DNA of 45,757 nt from Treponema sp. (GTDB lineage Bacteria > Spirochaetota > Spirochaetia > Treponematales > Breznakiellaceae): assembly GCA_031290475.1 (NCBI GenBank), contig JAITNM010000046.1, positions 1 through 45,757 on the forward strand, in the 5' to 3' direction. The notes under the pieces were generated by a model. The model worked only from the letters and a program-made list of their open reading frames with translations, did not search any database and was not told the origin of the DNA. Positions 5,664 through 13,267 of the stretch are shown here, in pieces. Both the position numbers and the translations under genes were made by a program. The number at the start of each line of letters is the position of its first letter. The first letter of the stretch is position 1.

Positions 5664-7337
5664 CAGTTTCCGGTAGACGTACCGGTGGGGACTATCCGCC
5701 TGGGCGCCGAGTTTCTGTCTTCTCCACTCGGCATACTCCGACCAGTTCCCGTCATACCAGATCACTTCCCCATCCTCAAAGGCCAGGATATGGGTAGCGA
5801 TTCTATCCAGGAACCACCGATCATGGCTTATCACCAGGGCGGCCCCGGCGAAGGTGTCCACCGCGTCCTCCAAAGCCCGCAGGGTGTTCACGTCCAGGTC
5901 GTTCGTGGGCTCGTCCAGGAGGAGCACGTTGGCCCCCTCCTTGAGCATCATGGCCAGGTTGAGCCGGTTCCGCTCTCCCCCGGACAGCACGCCCACCTTT
6001 TTCTGCTGATCCACCCCGGAAAAGTTGTACCAAGCGCAGTAAGCCCGGGAATTGACCTCTTTTACACCCCCAAGCTTGATAATATCAAGCCCGCCGGAAA
6101 GCTGTTCCCACACGGTCTTATCATTATCAAGTTTTGAGCGCATCTGATCCCCATAGGCGAGTTTTACGCTTTCCCCGAGGCGGACGGCGCCTTTATCGGC
6201 CTTTTCCTCCCCAGTGATGATTCTAAACAGCGTTGTCTTCCCCGCGCCGTTAGGACCGATAATGCCTACGCAGGCCCCGGGGGGCACGGTAAAGGAAAGG
6301 TCCTGGAACAACATCTTTTCGCCAAAGGCCTTGGACAGTTCCTGCCCTTCAACAACAAGCTGGCCCAGCCGGGGCCCTGCGGGAATAGTGATTCTGTTTT
6401 CCTTCACTTTCTCCCGTGCGTCATCCTGGAACAGTTTTTCATACTGGGTGATCCGGGCCTTGCTCTTGGCGTGTCTGCCCTTGGGGCTCATGCGTATCCA
6501 CTCAAGTTCCCGCTGCAAGGTCTTGCGCCGCTCGCTTTCGCCCTTTTCTTCCTGGGCCAGGCGGGCCTCTTTCTGTTCAAGCCAGCCGGAGTAGTTCCCC
6601 TTCCAGGGAATACCTTCCCCCCGGTCCATCTCCAGAATCCAGCCCGCCACATTATCCAGAAAGTAGCGATCATGCGTCACCGCGATCACCGTCCCCTCGT
6701 AGTCCCGCAAATGCCGTTCCAGCCAGGCCACGGTTTCCGCGTCCAGGTGGTTCGTGGGCTCATCAAGCAGTAAAATGTCCGGCTTTTGCAAAAGAAGCCG
6801 GCAAAGCGCCACCCTCCGTTTTTCACCGCCCGAAAGGTGATCGACCACTTCATCGCAGGGAGGGCAACGGAGGACGTCCATAGCCAGTTCCAGCCGGCTG
6901 TCCAGGTTCCAGCCGTCGGCGGCCTCTATCTTTTCCTGCAACGCCGCCTGCCGCGTGCCGAGCTTGTCGTAATCCGCGTCCGGCTCTCCGAAGGCTTCGC
7001 TCACATCCTCAAACTCTTTGAGCAGCGCTACTAATTCCGCCGCCCCCTCGGACACCACCTCTTTTACCGTTTTTCCTGGTTCAAGATAGGGTTCCTGTTC
7101 AAGATAACCGATGGTATACCCCGGACTTACCGAGGTTTCGCCGGAAAATTCCGTGTCCACCCCCGCGAGTATTTTGAGCAGGCTCGATTTCCCTGACCCG
7201 TTAAGGCCGATCACCCCGATCTTTGCCCCGTAAAAATAGGACAAACTGATATCTTTGAGTACCTGCTTAGGCCCGTGCTTTCTGGAGACCCGGTACATGG
7301 AATAAATGACTTTCTTATCGTCAACGGTAACTGCCAT
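5655..7337 (-). CDS. ettA: ABC-F translation factor EttA (energy-dependent translational throttle)
   Basis: 560 residues, the usual EttA length. Two cytoplasmic ABC domains without membrane segments: Walker A GLNGSGKSSLLK and GPNGAGKTTLFR, signatures LSGGEKRRVALCRLL and LSGGERNRLNLAMML, Walker B LLLDEPTNHLDAETV and LLLDEPTNDLDVNT. The N-terminus (IYSMYRVSRKHGPKQVLKDISLSYF) and the charged linker with RMSPKGRHAKSKARI are specific to EttA, which binds the ribosomal E site and gates the first elongation step by energy state. ATG 7337 is chosen on family alignment; it lies 6 bases after a TATAAT box with no Shine-Dalgarno, so the message should be leaderless. The stop codon lies in a dispersed repeat. 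Confidence 0.92.
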   Translation of the reverse strand: MAVTVDDKKVIYSMYRVSRKHGPKQVLKDISLSYFYGAKIGVIGLNGSGKSSLLKILAGVDTEFSGETSVSPGYTIGYLEQEPYLEPGKTVKEVVSEGAAELVALLKEFEDVSEAFGEPDADYDKLGTRQAALQEKIEAADGWNLDSRLELAMDVLRCPPCDEVVDHLSGGEKRRVALCRLLLQKPDILLLDEPTNHLDAETVAWLERHLRDYEGTVIAVTHDRYFLDNVAGWILEMDRGEGIPWKGNYSGWLEQKEARLAQEEKGESERRKTLQRELEWIRMSPKGRHAKSKARITQYEKLFQDDAREKVKENRITIPAGPRLGQLVVEGQELSKAFGEKMLFQDLSFTVPPGACVGIIGPNGAGKTTLFRIITGEEKADKGAVRLGESVKLAYGDQMRSKLDNDKTVWEQLSGGLDIIKLGGVKEVNSRAYCAWYNFSGVDQQKKVGVLSGGERNRLNLAMMLKEGANVLLLDEPTNDLDVNTLRALEDAVDTFAGAALVISHDRWFLDRIATHILAFEDGEVIWYDGNWSEYAEWRRQKLGAQADSPHRYVYRKLER

Positions 7338-7343
7338 AACGGT

Positions 7344-7372
7344 ATTATAGTAGATACAAAAAATATAGACAA
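7344..7372 (-). promoter_or_regulatory. ettA promoter (leaderless)
   Basis: On the minus strand: TTGTCT (7367-7372), 17-base spacer, consensus TATAAT (7344-7349), then six bases to the ettA ATG. The predicted +1 coincides with the start codon. Confidence 0.75.
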
Positions 7373-7382
7373 GTTGACGGTT

Positions 7383-7426
7383 CAGCAATTCAAAGTTTAA
7401 ATAAAAACATTCAAAAGGCGCCTTAA
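7383..7426. repeat. Dispersed repeat R1, copy B
   Basis: Second copy of the 44-base sequence at 4415-4458, again between a minus-strand gene start and a complex inverted repeat. Confidence 0.65.
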
Positions 7427-7834
7427 ATGTGTTACTGGAGGGCTAGCGGAAGAACCTCAAAGAGCCCACTTACGTGGGGGAGAGCCGAAAGCACTCGGCT
7501 CAGGGGCGCCGTGATCGTCTGTCATGAGGACCTTCCGCCAGCCCTTGCAAGGAAGGTCTACGGACCTCTTTCCAACACCGCTTCGTACAATCCGGGTATT
7601 GGGGAACGTATCGTGGATTTGTTTAAATCCTTCGGCGATTTTCTGTCTACCGGTTTGGTCGTCCTGGCCGGGATCGTCATTTACGGAATACCGGTTTTAT
7701 TTGTTTTGCTCGTCATGTTCTGGCTGTTTTTTGGAAAAATTGGATTATTAAAAAAAATTTGGCGCCTTGCGGCGGGTAAGAAAAAGGATACCCCCGCGAA
7801 TAACCAGGATAAAAACACGGCTGACGCTCCTTAG
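7427..7834 (+). pseudogene. Broken DUF4349-type membrane protein, C-terminal fragment
   Basis: Only the last ~75 residues look like protein: NPGIGERIVDLFKSFGDF, then a strong membrane helix (LVVLAGIVIYGIPVLFVLL), a second hydrophobic stretch with FWLFFGKIGLLKKIW, and a Lys-rich cytoplasmic tail. This is the C-terminal end of DUF4349 membrane proteins, which normally carry 200 or more residues before it. The preceding frame (7427 to about 7590) translates the branched inverted repeat and has no family character, so the gene appears cut by repeat insertion or deletion. A short membrane peptide could still be made, but there is no clear start. Confidence 0.5.
7440..7544. repeat. Branched inverted repeat, possible structured RNA
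   Basis: Arms GGGCTAGCGGAAGAACCTC (7440-7458) and 7526-7544 pair at 16 of 19 positions. Between them lie two perfect hairpins, CCCAC-TTAC-GTGGG (7465-7478) and GAGCCGA-AAGCAC-TCGGCTC (7482-7501), giving a branched fold. It resembles no riboswitch or known RNA I can name. It sits directly before the DUF4349 fragment. Confidence 0.5.
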
Positions 7835-7854
7835 ATTTAATTTTACCACTGTAA

Positions 7855-7888
7855 TTCTGTGTAGTATTTCCGCAGCCTGGCAGGAAAT
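7855..7888 (-). other. Relic of a tyrosine-phosphatase gene 3' end
   Basis: Read on the minus strand this segment encodes FPARLRKYYTE, nearly the same as the last residues of the intact phosphatase (DPARLREYYTE, ending at 8441). About 25 of 29 bases match at DNA level. Similarity stops abruptly on both sides. Confidence 0.55.
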
Positions 7889-7911
7889 CGCTGAAAAAAC
7901 CCGGACGATGG

Positions 7912-7940
7912 TTGTAATAAATGCTTTTTATGGAGATACT
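7912..7940 (+). promoter_or_regulatory. Probable promoter of the Nif11-type peptide gene
   Basis: TTGTAA (7912-7917), 17-base spacer, GATACT (7935-7940); predicted start near 7947, giving a leader of about 60 bases. Confidence 0.45.
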
Positions 7941-8007
7941 ATATGATATATTCTCTGTTCCTAATGGGGAAGGGGAATAAATTCTTGATTCAAAAAGGAA
8001 CAATAAT

Positions 8008-8385
8008 ATGGGTAAATTAGTTGATTTCTACAAGAAAGCGGAAAGTGATGAGAAACTGAAGGCGGATCTGAAAGCGGCAAATAAGCGATTTGAGGGGAGG
8101 GGAGATATTGACCGGGAAACCGTTATTGCCGAAGTTATCAGGATCGCTAAAGATCACGGCTATACCCTGGCGCCGGCCGACTTTGGTATCGGGGAAAAGC
8201 TGGATGAAAAAGAACTGGAAGCCGTAGCCGGAGGGAGAATCTCTGTATGCGTTATGCCCGGGGATGATCCTCTTTCCCATAAAAGAAATGACGATCCCTG
8301 GAATAACAACCAGCCCCAAACCTACTGTACCGCATACGGAAGCGATCCGCATCCTGTTTTTGGCATTTCTATTAAAATCAACTAA
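8008..8385 (+). CDS. Nif11-type leader RiPP precursor peptide
   Basis: 125 residues. Residues 1-76 form a Nif11-like leader: MGKLVDFYKKAESDEKLKAD, then IDRETVIAEVIRIAKDHGYTL, ending LDEKELEAVAGG. The Gly-Gly (75-76) is the expected cut site for a C39-peptidase transporter. The 49-residue core (RISVCVMPGDDPLSHKRNDD onward to FGISIKIN) has two Cys and is rich in Asp, Asn, Pro and Ser. Nif11 peptides are substrates of lanthipeptide, nitrile-hydratase-type or other maturases, but none, and no transporter, is seen in the window. AAGGA lies 8 bases before ATG 8008. A strong terminator follows, so it is a single-gene transcript. Confidence 0.85.
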   Translation: MGKLVDFYKKAESDEKLKADLKAANKRFEGRGDIDRETVIAEVIRIAKDHGYTLAPADFGIGEKLDEKELEAVAGGRISVCVMPGDDPLSHKRNDDPWNNNQPQTYCTAYGSDPHPVFGISIKIN

Positions 8386-8391
8386 AATACT

Positions 8392-8426
8392 CCGCCGGTG
8401 AACCCGGCGGTTTGACGGCCTTTTTT
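8392..8426 (+). terminator. Intrinsic terminator after the Nif11-type gene
   Basis: Perfect 7-bp stem CCGCCGG (8392-8398) / CCGGCGG (8404-8410) with a 5-base loop, followed by TTT and, ten bases on, T6. It also lies just past the end of the convergent phosphatase gene. Confidence 0.65.
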
Positions 8427-8440
8427 GAGGCGTTACAAAA

Positions 8441-9205
8441 CTATTCAGTGTAATATTCGCGCAGCCTGGCAGGGTCTGCCAGGAGAATTTTCCGGAGGTA
8501 TGTCTCCATGCCGCCGAATTCCCGTTCAATGCAGCCGAACGCCGCATCAATGTACCGGCGGCGTACTGTCAGGAATGGTTCCACCCGGGGATCCGCGTTT
8601 ATGTATTTGGCGTATTTATCCTTCAGGTACTCTGCGGAAAGGAGATAATCCCGGTAAACAGTTTCCCTTTCAACACCCAGGGCGGTCAGCAGCAGCGCTG
8701 CCCCTATACCGGTACGATCCTTGCCGGCGGAACAATGAAACAGCAAAGGAACCCTGGTTTTTTCCGAAAGAAGCCTGAAAAATTCCCGGTACTGAGGAAT
8801 AGCGCCCCTGACTATTAAACGGTAGAATTCATCCATCATCGCTTCCGCCGGATCCGGGTCAGGTCCGGCTTTGGACAGATCCAGTATATTTCCCGCATCA
8901 ATAGACAGGGTATAGATCCCTTCCACGGTACTAATTTCTCCGTCCGGAGCCTGGGACCGTTCCGTTTTGTTCCGGAAATCTACGATGGTCCTTATATTCA
9001 GTCTTTCCAGAATTTCCCGATCCCCCGGACAAAGGGGGAAAAGATCCCCGGTACGGTACAAAACTCCCCATTTTACCCGGCCTGTGTCCGTCCGGTAGCC
9101 CCCCAAATCCCGGGCGTTGAATAAATCATTCATGGGAAGGAGCCGCTCTCTTTCACGGCAACACCGCCCGGCGGGGGACCCTTGTGTACTTTTTTCAGTC
9201 TCCAT
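8441..9205 (-). CDS. Tyrosine-protein phosphatase (Y_phosphatase3 family)
   Basis: 254 residues. The cysteine-phosphatase P-loop HCSAGKDRTGIGAALLL is intact: Cys nucleophile and Arg. Upstream are the family blocks NARDLGGYRTDTGRVKWGVLYRTGDL and IRTIVDFRNKTERSQ, with the general-acid region between. Such cytoplasmic enzymes dephosphorylate protein tyrosine or phosphoinositides; substrate here is unknown. ATG 9205 has a weak AGG 12 bases upstream; an internal ATG at 9133 (MNDLFNARDLGGY) starts nearer the conserved domain and is a real alternative. It converges on the Nif11-type gene and a relic of its 3' end lies at 7855-7888. Confidence 0.85.
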   Translation of the reverse strand: METEKSTQGSPAGRCCRERERLLPMNDLFNARDLGGYRTDTGRVKWGVLYRTGDLFPLCPGDREILERLNIRTIVDFRNKTERSQAPDGEISTVEGIYTLSIDAGNILDLSKAGPDPDPAEAMMDEFYRLIVRGAIPQYREFFRLLSEKTRVPLLFHCSAGKDRTGIGAALLLTALGVERETVYRDYLLSAEYLKDKYAKYINADPRVEPFLTVRRRYIDAAFGCIEREFGGMETYLRKILLADPARLREYYTE

Positions 9206-9239
9206 ACTATTTAAAACCTCGTGGTACGAATAGAAATAA

Positions 9240-9269
9240 TTGGACTTTCTTATAAAATCCGGTTATTAT
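9240..9269 (+). promoter_or_regulatory. Probable promoter of the NDK-like gene
   Basis: TTGGAC (9240-9245) and TATTAT (9264-9269) with an 18-base spacer; predicted start near 9276, then CAGGAG before ATG 9299. Confidence 0.5.
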
Positions 9270-9298
9270 AGTCTTTAAAGTATTATACAGGAGTTTAT

Positions 9299-10468
9299 AT
9301 GAGTAAATCCATCTCTTATGTGATGGTAACCCCTTACACAATTGCAAAAAGCCGTACCGGCGGCGTTATTTCCCGGCTTTTATCCCAGGCGGATTTGGAA
9401 CTTGTGGGCGCCCAGATGATCACTCCGGATCAGGCAATTTGTGATGAATACGCCGCCATCCTTCGGCGTCAGAATTATCCTAATGATATTACCCTGCTGG
9501 CGGACTATGTGGAACAGAAAATGGGACCTTCAGGGGGCAGAAAGCACCGTTCACTGCTGCTGCTCTTCCGCGGGGAAGATGCCTTTACTAAACTGGGGAA
9601 TATCTGCGGCCATCTCCATCCTCAAAATGCCAATGTTGATACTTTGTCGGGAGAAACAATCAGGGACACCTATGCGGATCTTATCACCACTCCCGAAGAT
9701 CCCTCCATAGTAACTTATTTTGAACCTGCGGTACTGACCCCCCGGAGTCAAAAGGATGCGGACGAGGATTTCAGGCTTTTTTCCAAGTTTCTCAAAGGAC
9801 AGGAAAACATTATCAGAAATGTTGTATACCCCGATCCTTCTCAAATTGAACAGACTTTAGTAATCATTAAGCCCGACAACTGGACGCACCCTTCGTCAAA
9901 ACCGGGTACTATAATTGATATGTTCTCCCGTACCGGACTGCGTATTATTGGACTTAAGGTACACCGGTTTTCTCTTTCCCAGGCGATGGAATTCTACGGC
10001 CCTGTGGAAGACGCCCTAAAGGAAAAATTAGCCCCGGTTTACGGAAAAAAGGCAAAGACGCTTCTGGAACAGGAATTCGACATTCAGTTGGATGAGACTG
10101 CGGAAAAAGCCCTGACAGAAATTGTGGGGTCCACCTATGCCCGGGATCAGTTCCGCCGTATAGTAAAATATATGTCCGGTTCAAGGCCTGAAAACTGTCC
10201 TCGGGATGAAATCAACAGTCCCGGGCATGTAATGTGCTTAATTCTGTTCTACGAAGGGGTAAATGCTATTAAAAAAATCCGGGATGTACTCGGTCCTACG
10301 GATCCCTTAAAGGCCCCCAGCGGTACAGTGCGCCGGGAATTCGGCAGTAATGTGATGGAAAACACCGCTCATGCTTCGGATTCCCGGGAAAGCGTGGAAC
10401 GGGAACAGAGAATTGTCAAAATTCACGAAAATTCCCTGCAGGACATTATTAACGGCCATTTAAAGTGA
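9299..10468 (+). CDS. Tandem-domain nucleoside diphosphate kinase-like protein
   Basis: 389 residues, over twice the 140-150 of ordinary Ndk. The C-terminal domain starts at TLVIIKPDNWTHPSSKPGTI (about residue 186) and contains the active-site block NVMENTAHASDSRESVEREQ with the phosphate-carrying His358; an insertion of roughly 50 residues lies before it. The N-terminal half repeats the fold in diverged form (SYVMVTPYTIAKSRTGGVIS, later TYADLITTPEDPSIVTYFEP) but at the active-site position has TYFEPAVLTPRS, with no His. It therefore appears to be one active and one inactive NDK domain. Ndk balances NTP pools using ATP. CAGGAG lies 6-7 bases upstream of the ATG. Single gene with its own terminator. 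Confidence 0.8.
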   Translation: MSKSISYVMVTPYTIAKSRTGGVISRLLSQADLELVGAQMITPDQAICDEYAAILRRQNYPNDITLLADYVEQKMGPSGGRKHRSLLLLFRGEDAFTKLGNICGHLHPQNANVDTLSGETIRDTYADLITTPEDPSIVTYFEPAVLTPRSQKDADEDFRLFSKFLKGQENIIRNVVYPDPSQIEQTLVIIKPDNWTHPSSKPGTIIDMFSRTGLRIIGLKVHRFSLSQAMEFYGPVEDALKEKLAPVYGKKAKTLLEQEFDIQLDETAEKALTEIVGSTYARDQFRRIVKYMSGSRPENCPRDEINSPGHVMCLILFYEGVNAIKKIRDVLGPTDPLKAPSGTVRREFGSNVMENTAHASDSRESVEREQRIVKIHENSLQDIINGHLK

Positions 10469-10472
10469 TAAA

Positions 10473-10548
10473 AAAGGGCGTATCTTCCTAAGGGCACGCT
10501 GAAAAACTCGATGCTTCCCTAGAGACACGCCCTTTGCCCTCTTTTTTT
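10473..10548 (+). terminator. Terminator with long interrupted loop
   Basis: AAAGGGCGT (10473-10481) pairs perfectly with ACGCCCTTT (10527-10535), and a T7 run follows at 10542-10548. The 45-base loop contains two CTTCCTAAG / CTTCCCTAG motifs like those in repeat R2, so an inserted repeat may have been captured in the loop. Confidence 0.5.
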
Positions 10549-10554
10549 CCGCGC

Positions 10555-11256
10555 CTATTCCGGGGTTTCAATAGATAGAAGTTCTACTTTAAATATCAGA
10601 GTTGAATTCGGCGGGATTACGCCTCCTGCGCCTTGCTCACCGTATCCTAAATTGGAAGGAATATACAGCGTATAGGTACTGCCTACGGGCATTAAGGTGA
10701 GTCCTTCGGTCCAACCGGGAATAACCGCGTCCAGCGGAAATTCCGCCGGTTCTCCCCGGGTGTAGGAACTGTCAAAAACAGTGCCGTCCAGCAGGGAACC
10801 CTCATAATGAACACGTACCACGTCGGTTGTGGCAGGCGTTGAGCCTGTACCTTTGGTAATAATCTCATACTGCAGACCGCTTGGGGTAGTAGTAATACCG
10901 CTTTTCTGCTTGTTTTCCGCAAAAAATTGCTCTTCTTTTTGCCTGTTTTCTTCCACCATTCTTATTTGGGCTTCTTTAAAAGCGGTTTGGACGATACTTT
11001 GGGCCTCAGCTTCGTCTAAGCGGCGTTCCTGGTTTTCCATGGTATCTTTGACGCCTTTCAAAAACTCATCGTAATCAAGAACGATGCCGGTAGATTTAAT
11101 CTGGCCGGACATGAGCATTCCAATGGCATAACTTGCATCAGCATTGGCGCCCGCTTCGGAGGCTTTAGCAGCGGCGGTATCAGCTTTATCGCCCGCGGTA
11201 CATGCGAGCAATACGGTAGTAAACAATAAAACGGTGATTGTAGTTTTCTTTGTCAT
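10555..11256 (-). CDS. FKBP-type peptidyl-prolyl isomerase, lipoprotein (Mip/FkpA-like)
   Basis: 233 residues from ATG 11256 (GGAAC upstream; an in-frame TTG at 11268 is less likely). The N-terminus TTITVLLFTTVLLAC is a lipoprotein signal with lipobox LLAC (Cys19), so the protein should be anchored facing the periplasm. Residues ~35-115 are the helical FKBP_N dimerisation region (ASYAIGMLMSGQIKSTGI, then a charged helix). The C-terminal FKBP domain has VRVHYEGSLLDGTVFDSSY, VIPGWTEGLTLMPVGSTYTLYIP, LGYGEQGAGGVIPPNSTLIF, with the usual active-site Asp, Phe and Trp. It assists folding of exported proteins. Confidence 0.93.
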   Translation of the reverse strand: MTKKTTITVLLFTTVLLACTAGDKADTAAAKASEAGANADASYAIGMLMSGQIKSTGIVLDYDEFLKGVKDTMENQERRLDEAEAQSIVQTAFKEAQIRMVEENRQKEEQFFAENKQKSGITTTPSGLQYEIITKGTGSTPATTDVVRVHYEGSLLDGTVFDSSYTRGEPAEFPLDAVIPGWTEGLTLMPVGSTYTLYIPSNLGYGEQGAGGVIPPNSTLIFKVELLSIETPE

Positions 11257-11302
11257 TTTTTGTTCCAATCGGTACAGGATTTCAGGATATACAACCCGAA
11301 AA

Positions 11303-11334
11303 ATTTACCTTAACCGCTATTTAGTAAGGTAAAT
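11303..11334. promoter_or_regulatory. Perfect 10-bp inverted repeat in intergenic region
   Basis: ATTTACCTTA (11303-11312) and TAAGGTAAAT (11325-11334) are exactly complementary with a 12-base spacer, 47 bases upstream of the FKBP start. It could be an operator or an mRNA hairpin. The rest of 11257-11503 is AT-rich and holds nothing else I recognise. Confidence 0.35.
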
Positions 11335-11503
11335 CCACAACCAGCATACCCGGAAATTAAATAACAGGCAATAAGGCTGCGCTATTATTTCAGCGTGGTA
11401 ATAAAAAAATTGCTATTATTTGCTATTTTTTCTCAATAAGACTGGATTTTTATTTTTTAATACTATATTATTTTAGGTATCATATACTAATAGGAGTTTT
11501 GAT

Positions 11504-11974
11504 ATGGCAAAAACAGCAGTTCTCGTACCTGGTTCCGTCCTCAAAGGGCTTCTCGACTCGTACCACATTCCTGTCGCGAAAATCTCTGAGGATATTGGTC
11601 TCAGCCCTTCTGCCATCCGGCAGCTCATCAATAATAAGCTGAAAATCAGCATTATTATTGCCCTCCGGTTGGCCAAGTATTTCGATAAGAAAGCCGAATA
11701 CTGGATCGATTTACAGACTAATCATGAACTTTCCCAGCTTCAGAAGGATTCCAAAGTGGCCGCCTCTTTGAAGGCGATTCCCAAGGCTAAGAAGTTGCCC
11801 GCTCCGGCGCCGAAGAAGGCTGCGAAAGCCCCTGTCGCGAAAAGAGGCCCCAAGGGGAGCGCCAAGAAGCCGGGCAGAAAACCTGTGGCCAAGAAAGCTG
11901 CGGACAAAAAACCCCGGAAACCCCGGACTCCCAAAGCTAAACCGGCTGCGTCTTCTTCAACACCATCTGTATAA
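11504..11974 (+). CDS. HigA-like HTH protein with histone-H1-like basic tail
   Basis: 156 residues in two parts. Residues 5-80 are an XRE helix-turn-helix of the HigA antitoxin family: VPGSVLKGLLDSYHIPVAKI, GLSPSAIRQLINNKLKISII, ALRLAKYFDKKAEYWIDLQ. Residues ~85-156 are a low-complexity tail of Lys, Ala and Pro (PAPAPKKAAKAPVAKRGPKG, then KPGRKPVAKKAADKKPRKPR) like bacterial histone H1 mimics. No HigB toxin is adjacent, so an addiction role is unlikely. A DNA-binding or nucleoid-associated role is a better inference. TAGGAG lies 8 bases before ATG 11504. It is 24 bases upstream of the MFS gene on the same strand. Confidence 0.85.
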   Translation: MAKTAVLVPGSVLKGLLDSYHIPVAKISEDIGLSPSAIRQLINNKLKISIIIALRLAKYFDKKAEYWIDLQTNHELSQLQKDSKVAASLKAIPKAKKLPAPAPKKAAKAPVAKRGPKGSAKKPGRKPVAKKAADKKPRKPRTPKAKPAASSSTPSV

Positions 11975-11998
11975 AGAAAATCACTGTTAACTGGGGCT

Positions 11999-13267
11999 AT
12001 GAAATACACTGCTAAGCCTATTAAAAAGCCCCAAAATGAACAGCGCCGGGGAATTATAGCTTCCGTTCGGGAGATATATCGCCCCGGCGCAAAGATAGCG
12101 CGTTTTTTAAGTGTTCTGATCCTCTCCGGCGTCGCATACGGGTTTTACAAGGGGATTCAGGACAATTACCTTGCGGAAATTGTACGGATCACTGCTTTTG
12201 AGCGGGGTATCGTTGAATTTTTCCGCGAAATTCCCGGTCTTTTGGTTATTCTTATCCTGGCTGTACTGTATCGGTTCTCGGACAGTAAAATCTTTAAAAT
12301 AGGCATCTGGTTTATGGCAGCAGGCCTTGTTGGCTTTTTGGGAAGCGGTTCCGGCAAATTCATTGTGGTTCTGTTTATGGTGCTTTTCAGTATTGGGGAG
12401 CATATCATTATGCCCGTAAAGAGCACCATAAGCCTGGATTTAGCCAAAAAAAACCAGGGAGGAGCGTCCCTGGGGATTACCACCGCCATCGGAAATCTGG
12501 GAAATATTGCAGGCTACGCAATCGTAACTATCCTGTTTTTTATATTAACCCGTATGGGAGTAGCGCGGCTCAACATAATCCGGTTTAAATTGGTATTTTT
12601 GCTGGCCGTGATCCTCATGATAGGCGCCGCAATTACCGCGCTTTCGTTAAAAGAAACCACACTGAAAAGCCCAAGACGGCGTTTCTATTTTGCAAAAAAG
12701 TTTTCCAAGTTCTACATGCTGGAAGTTTTTTACGGCGCCAGGAAGCAGATTTTTATCACCTTTGCTCCCTATGTGCTTATTCTTCATTACGGCTCGGATA
12801 CTTCCATTATTGCCATGCTTCTGGGTATTTGCGCCATATGCGGATTCCTGTTAGGCCCTGTTATGGGCCGGCTCATCGATAGATTGGGGTATAAAGTGAT
12901 CATGGTGGGGGATACGATTATCCTCGTTGTAGTCTGTCTGCTCTATGGATTTGCCCATCGTATTTTTCCGGTGCATATTGCCTTTGTGGTAGTCTGTGTA
13001 AACTTCATTCTGGATTCGATTATTTCCCTGGCAAGCATGGCCAGCAATGTCTATGTACAGGATATTGCCGCGAATCAGGAAGAAATAACCGCTACCCTGT
13101 CTACCGGGGTGTCGGTGAACCATGTGATAAGCATCCTTATCGCCCTAATGGGAGGCTGGCTTTGGAAAACCGTGGGGATTGAGGCGCTTTTTTCCATGTC
13201 CGCGTTTCTGGGGATTATCAACTCTATCTATGCCGCTACCATTAAGGGAAAAACTCATCATGGCTGA
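11999..13267 (+). CDS. MFS transporter
   Basis: 422 residues with about 12 hydrophobic segments, starting at FLSVLILSGVAYGFYKGIQD and including VILILAVLYRFS, WFMAAGLVGFLGSG, IAGYAIVTILFFIL, LVFLLAVILMIGAAITAL, a basic cytoplasmic loop near residue 230, and four more pairs after it. GRLIDRLGYKVIMVGDTI fits the conserved MFS loop in the C-terminal half. Substrate cannot be told from sequence. Only a weak GGGG precedes ATG 11999. The 3' end overlaps the next gene by 8 bases, so the two are translationally coupled. Confidence 0.8.
   Translation: MKYTAKPIKKPQNEQRRGIIASVREIYRPGAKIARFLSVLILSGVAYGFYKGIQDNYLAEIVRITAFERGIVEFFREIPGLLVILILAVLYRFSDSKIFKIGIWFMAAGLVGFLGSGSGKFIVVLFMVLFSIGEHIIMPVKSTISLDLAKKNQGGASLGITTAIGNLGNIAGYAIVTILFFILTRMGVARLNIIRFKLVFLLAVILMIGAAITALSLKETTLKSPRRRFYFAKKFSKFYMLEVFYGARKQIFITFAPYVLILHYGSDTSIIAMLLGICAICGFLLGPVMGRLIDRLGYKVIMVGDTIILVVVCLLYGFAHRIFPVHIAFVVVCVNFILDSIISLASMASNVYVQDIAANQEEITATLSTGVSVNHVISILIALMGGWLWKTVGIEALFSMSAFLGIINSIYAATIKGKTHHG

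Noticed and set aside
7482-7501. GAGCCGA...TCGGCTC hairpin as a group II intron domain V
   Set aside because: Lacks the AGC/AAAGU-type bulge and tetraloop features and there is no reverse transcriptase or 5' GUGYG boundary nearby.
11504-11974. HigBA toxin-antitoxin module
   Set aside because: Neighbouring genes are an FKBP lipoprotein and an MFS transporter; no RelE/HigB-like reading frame is present on either side.
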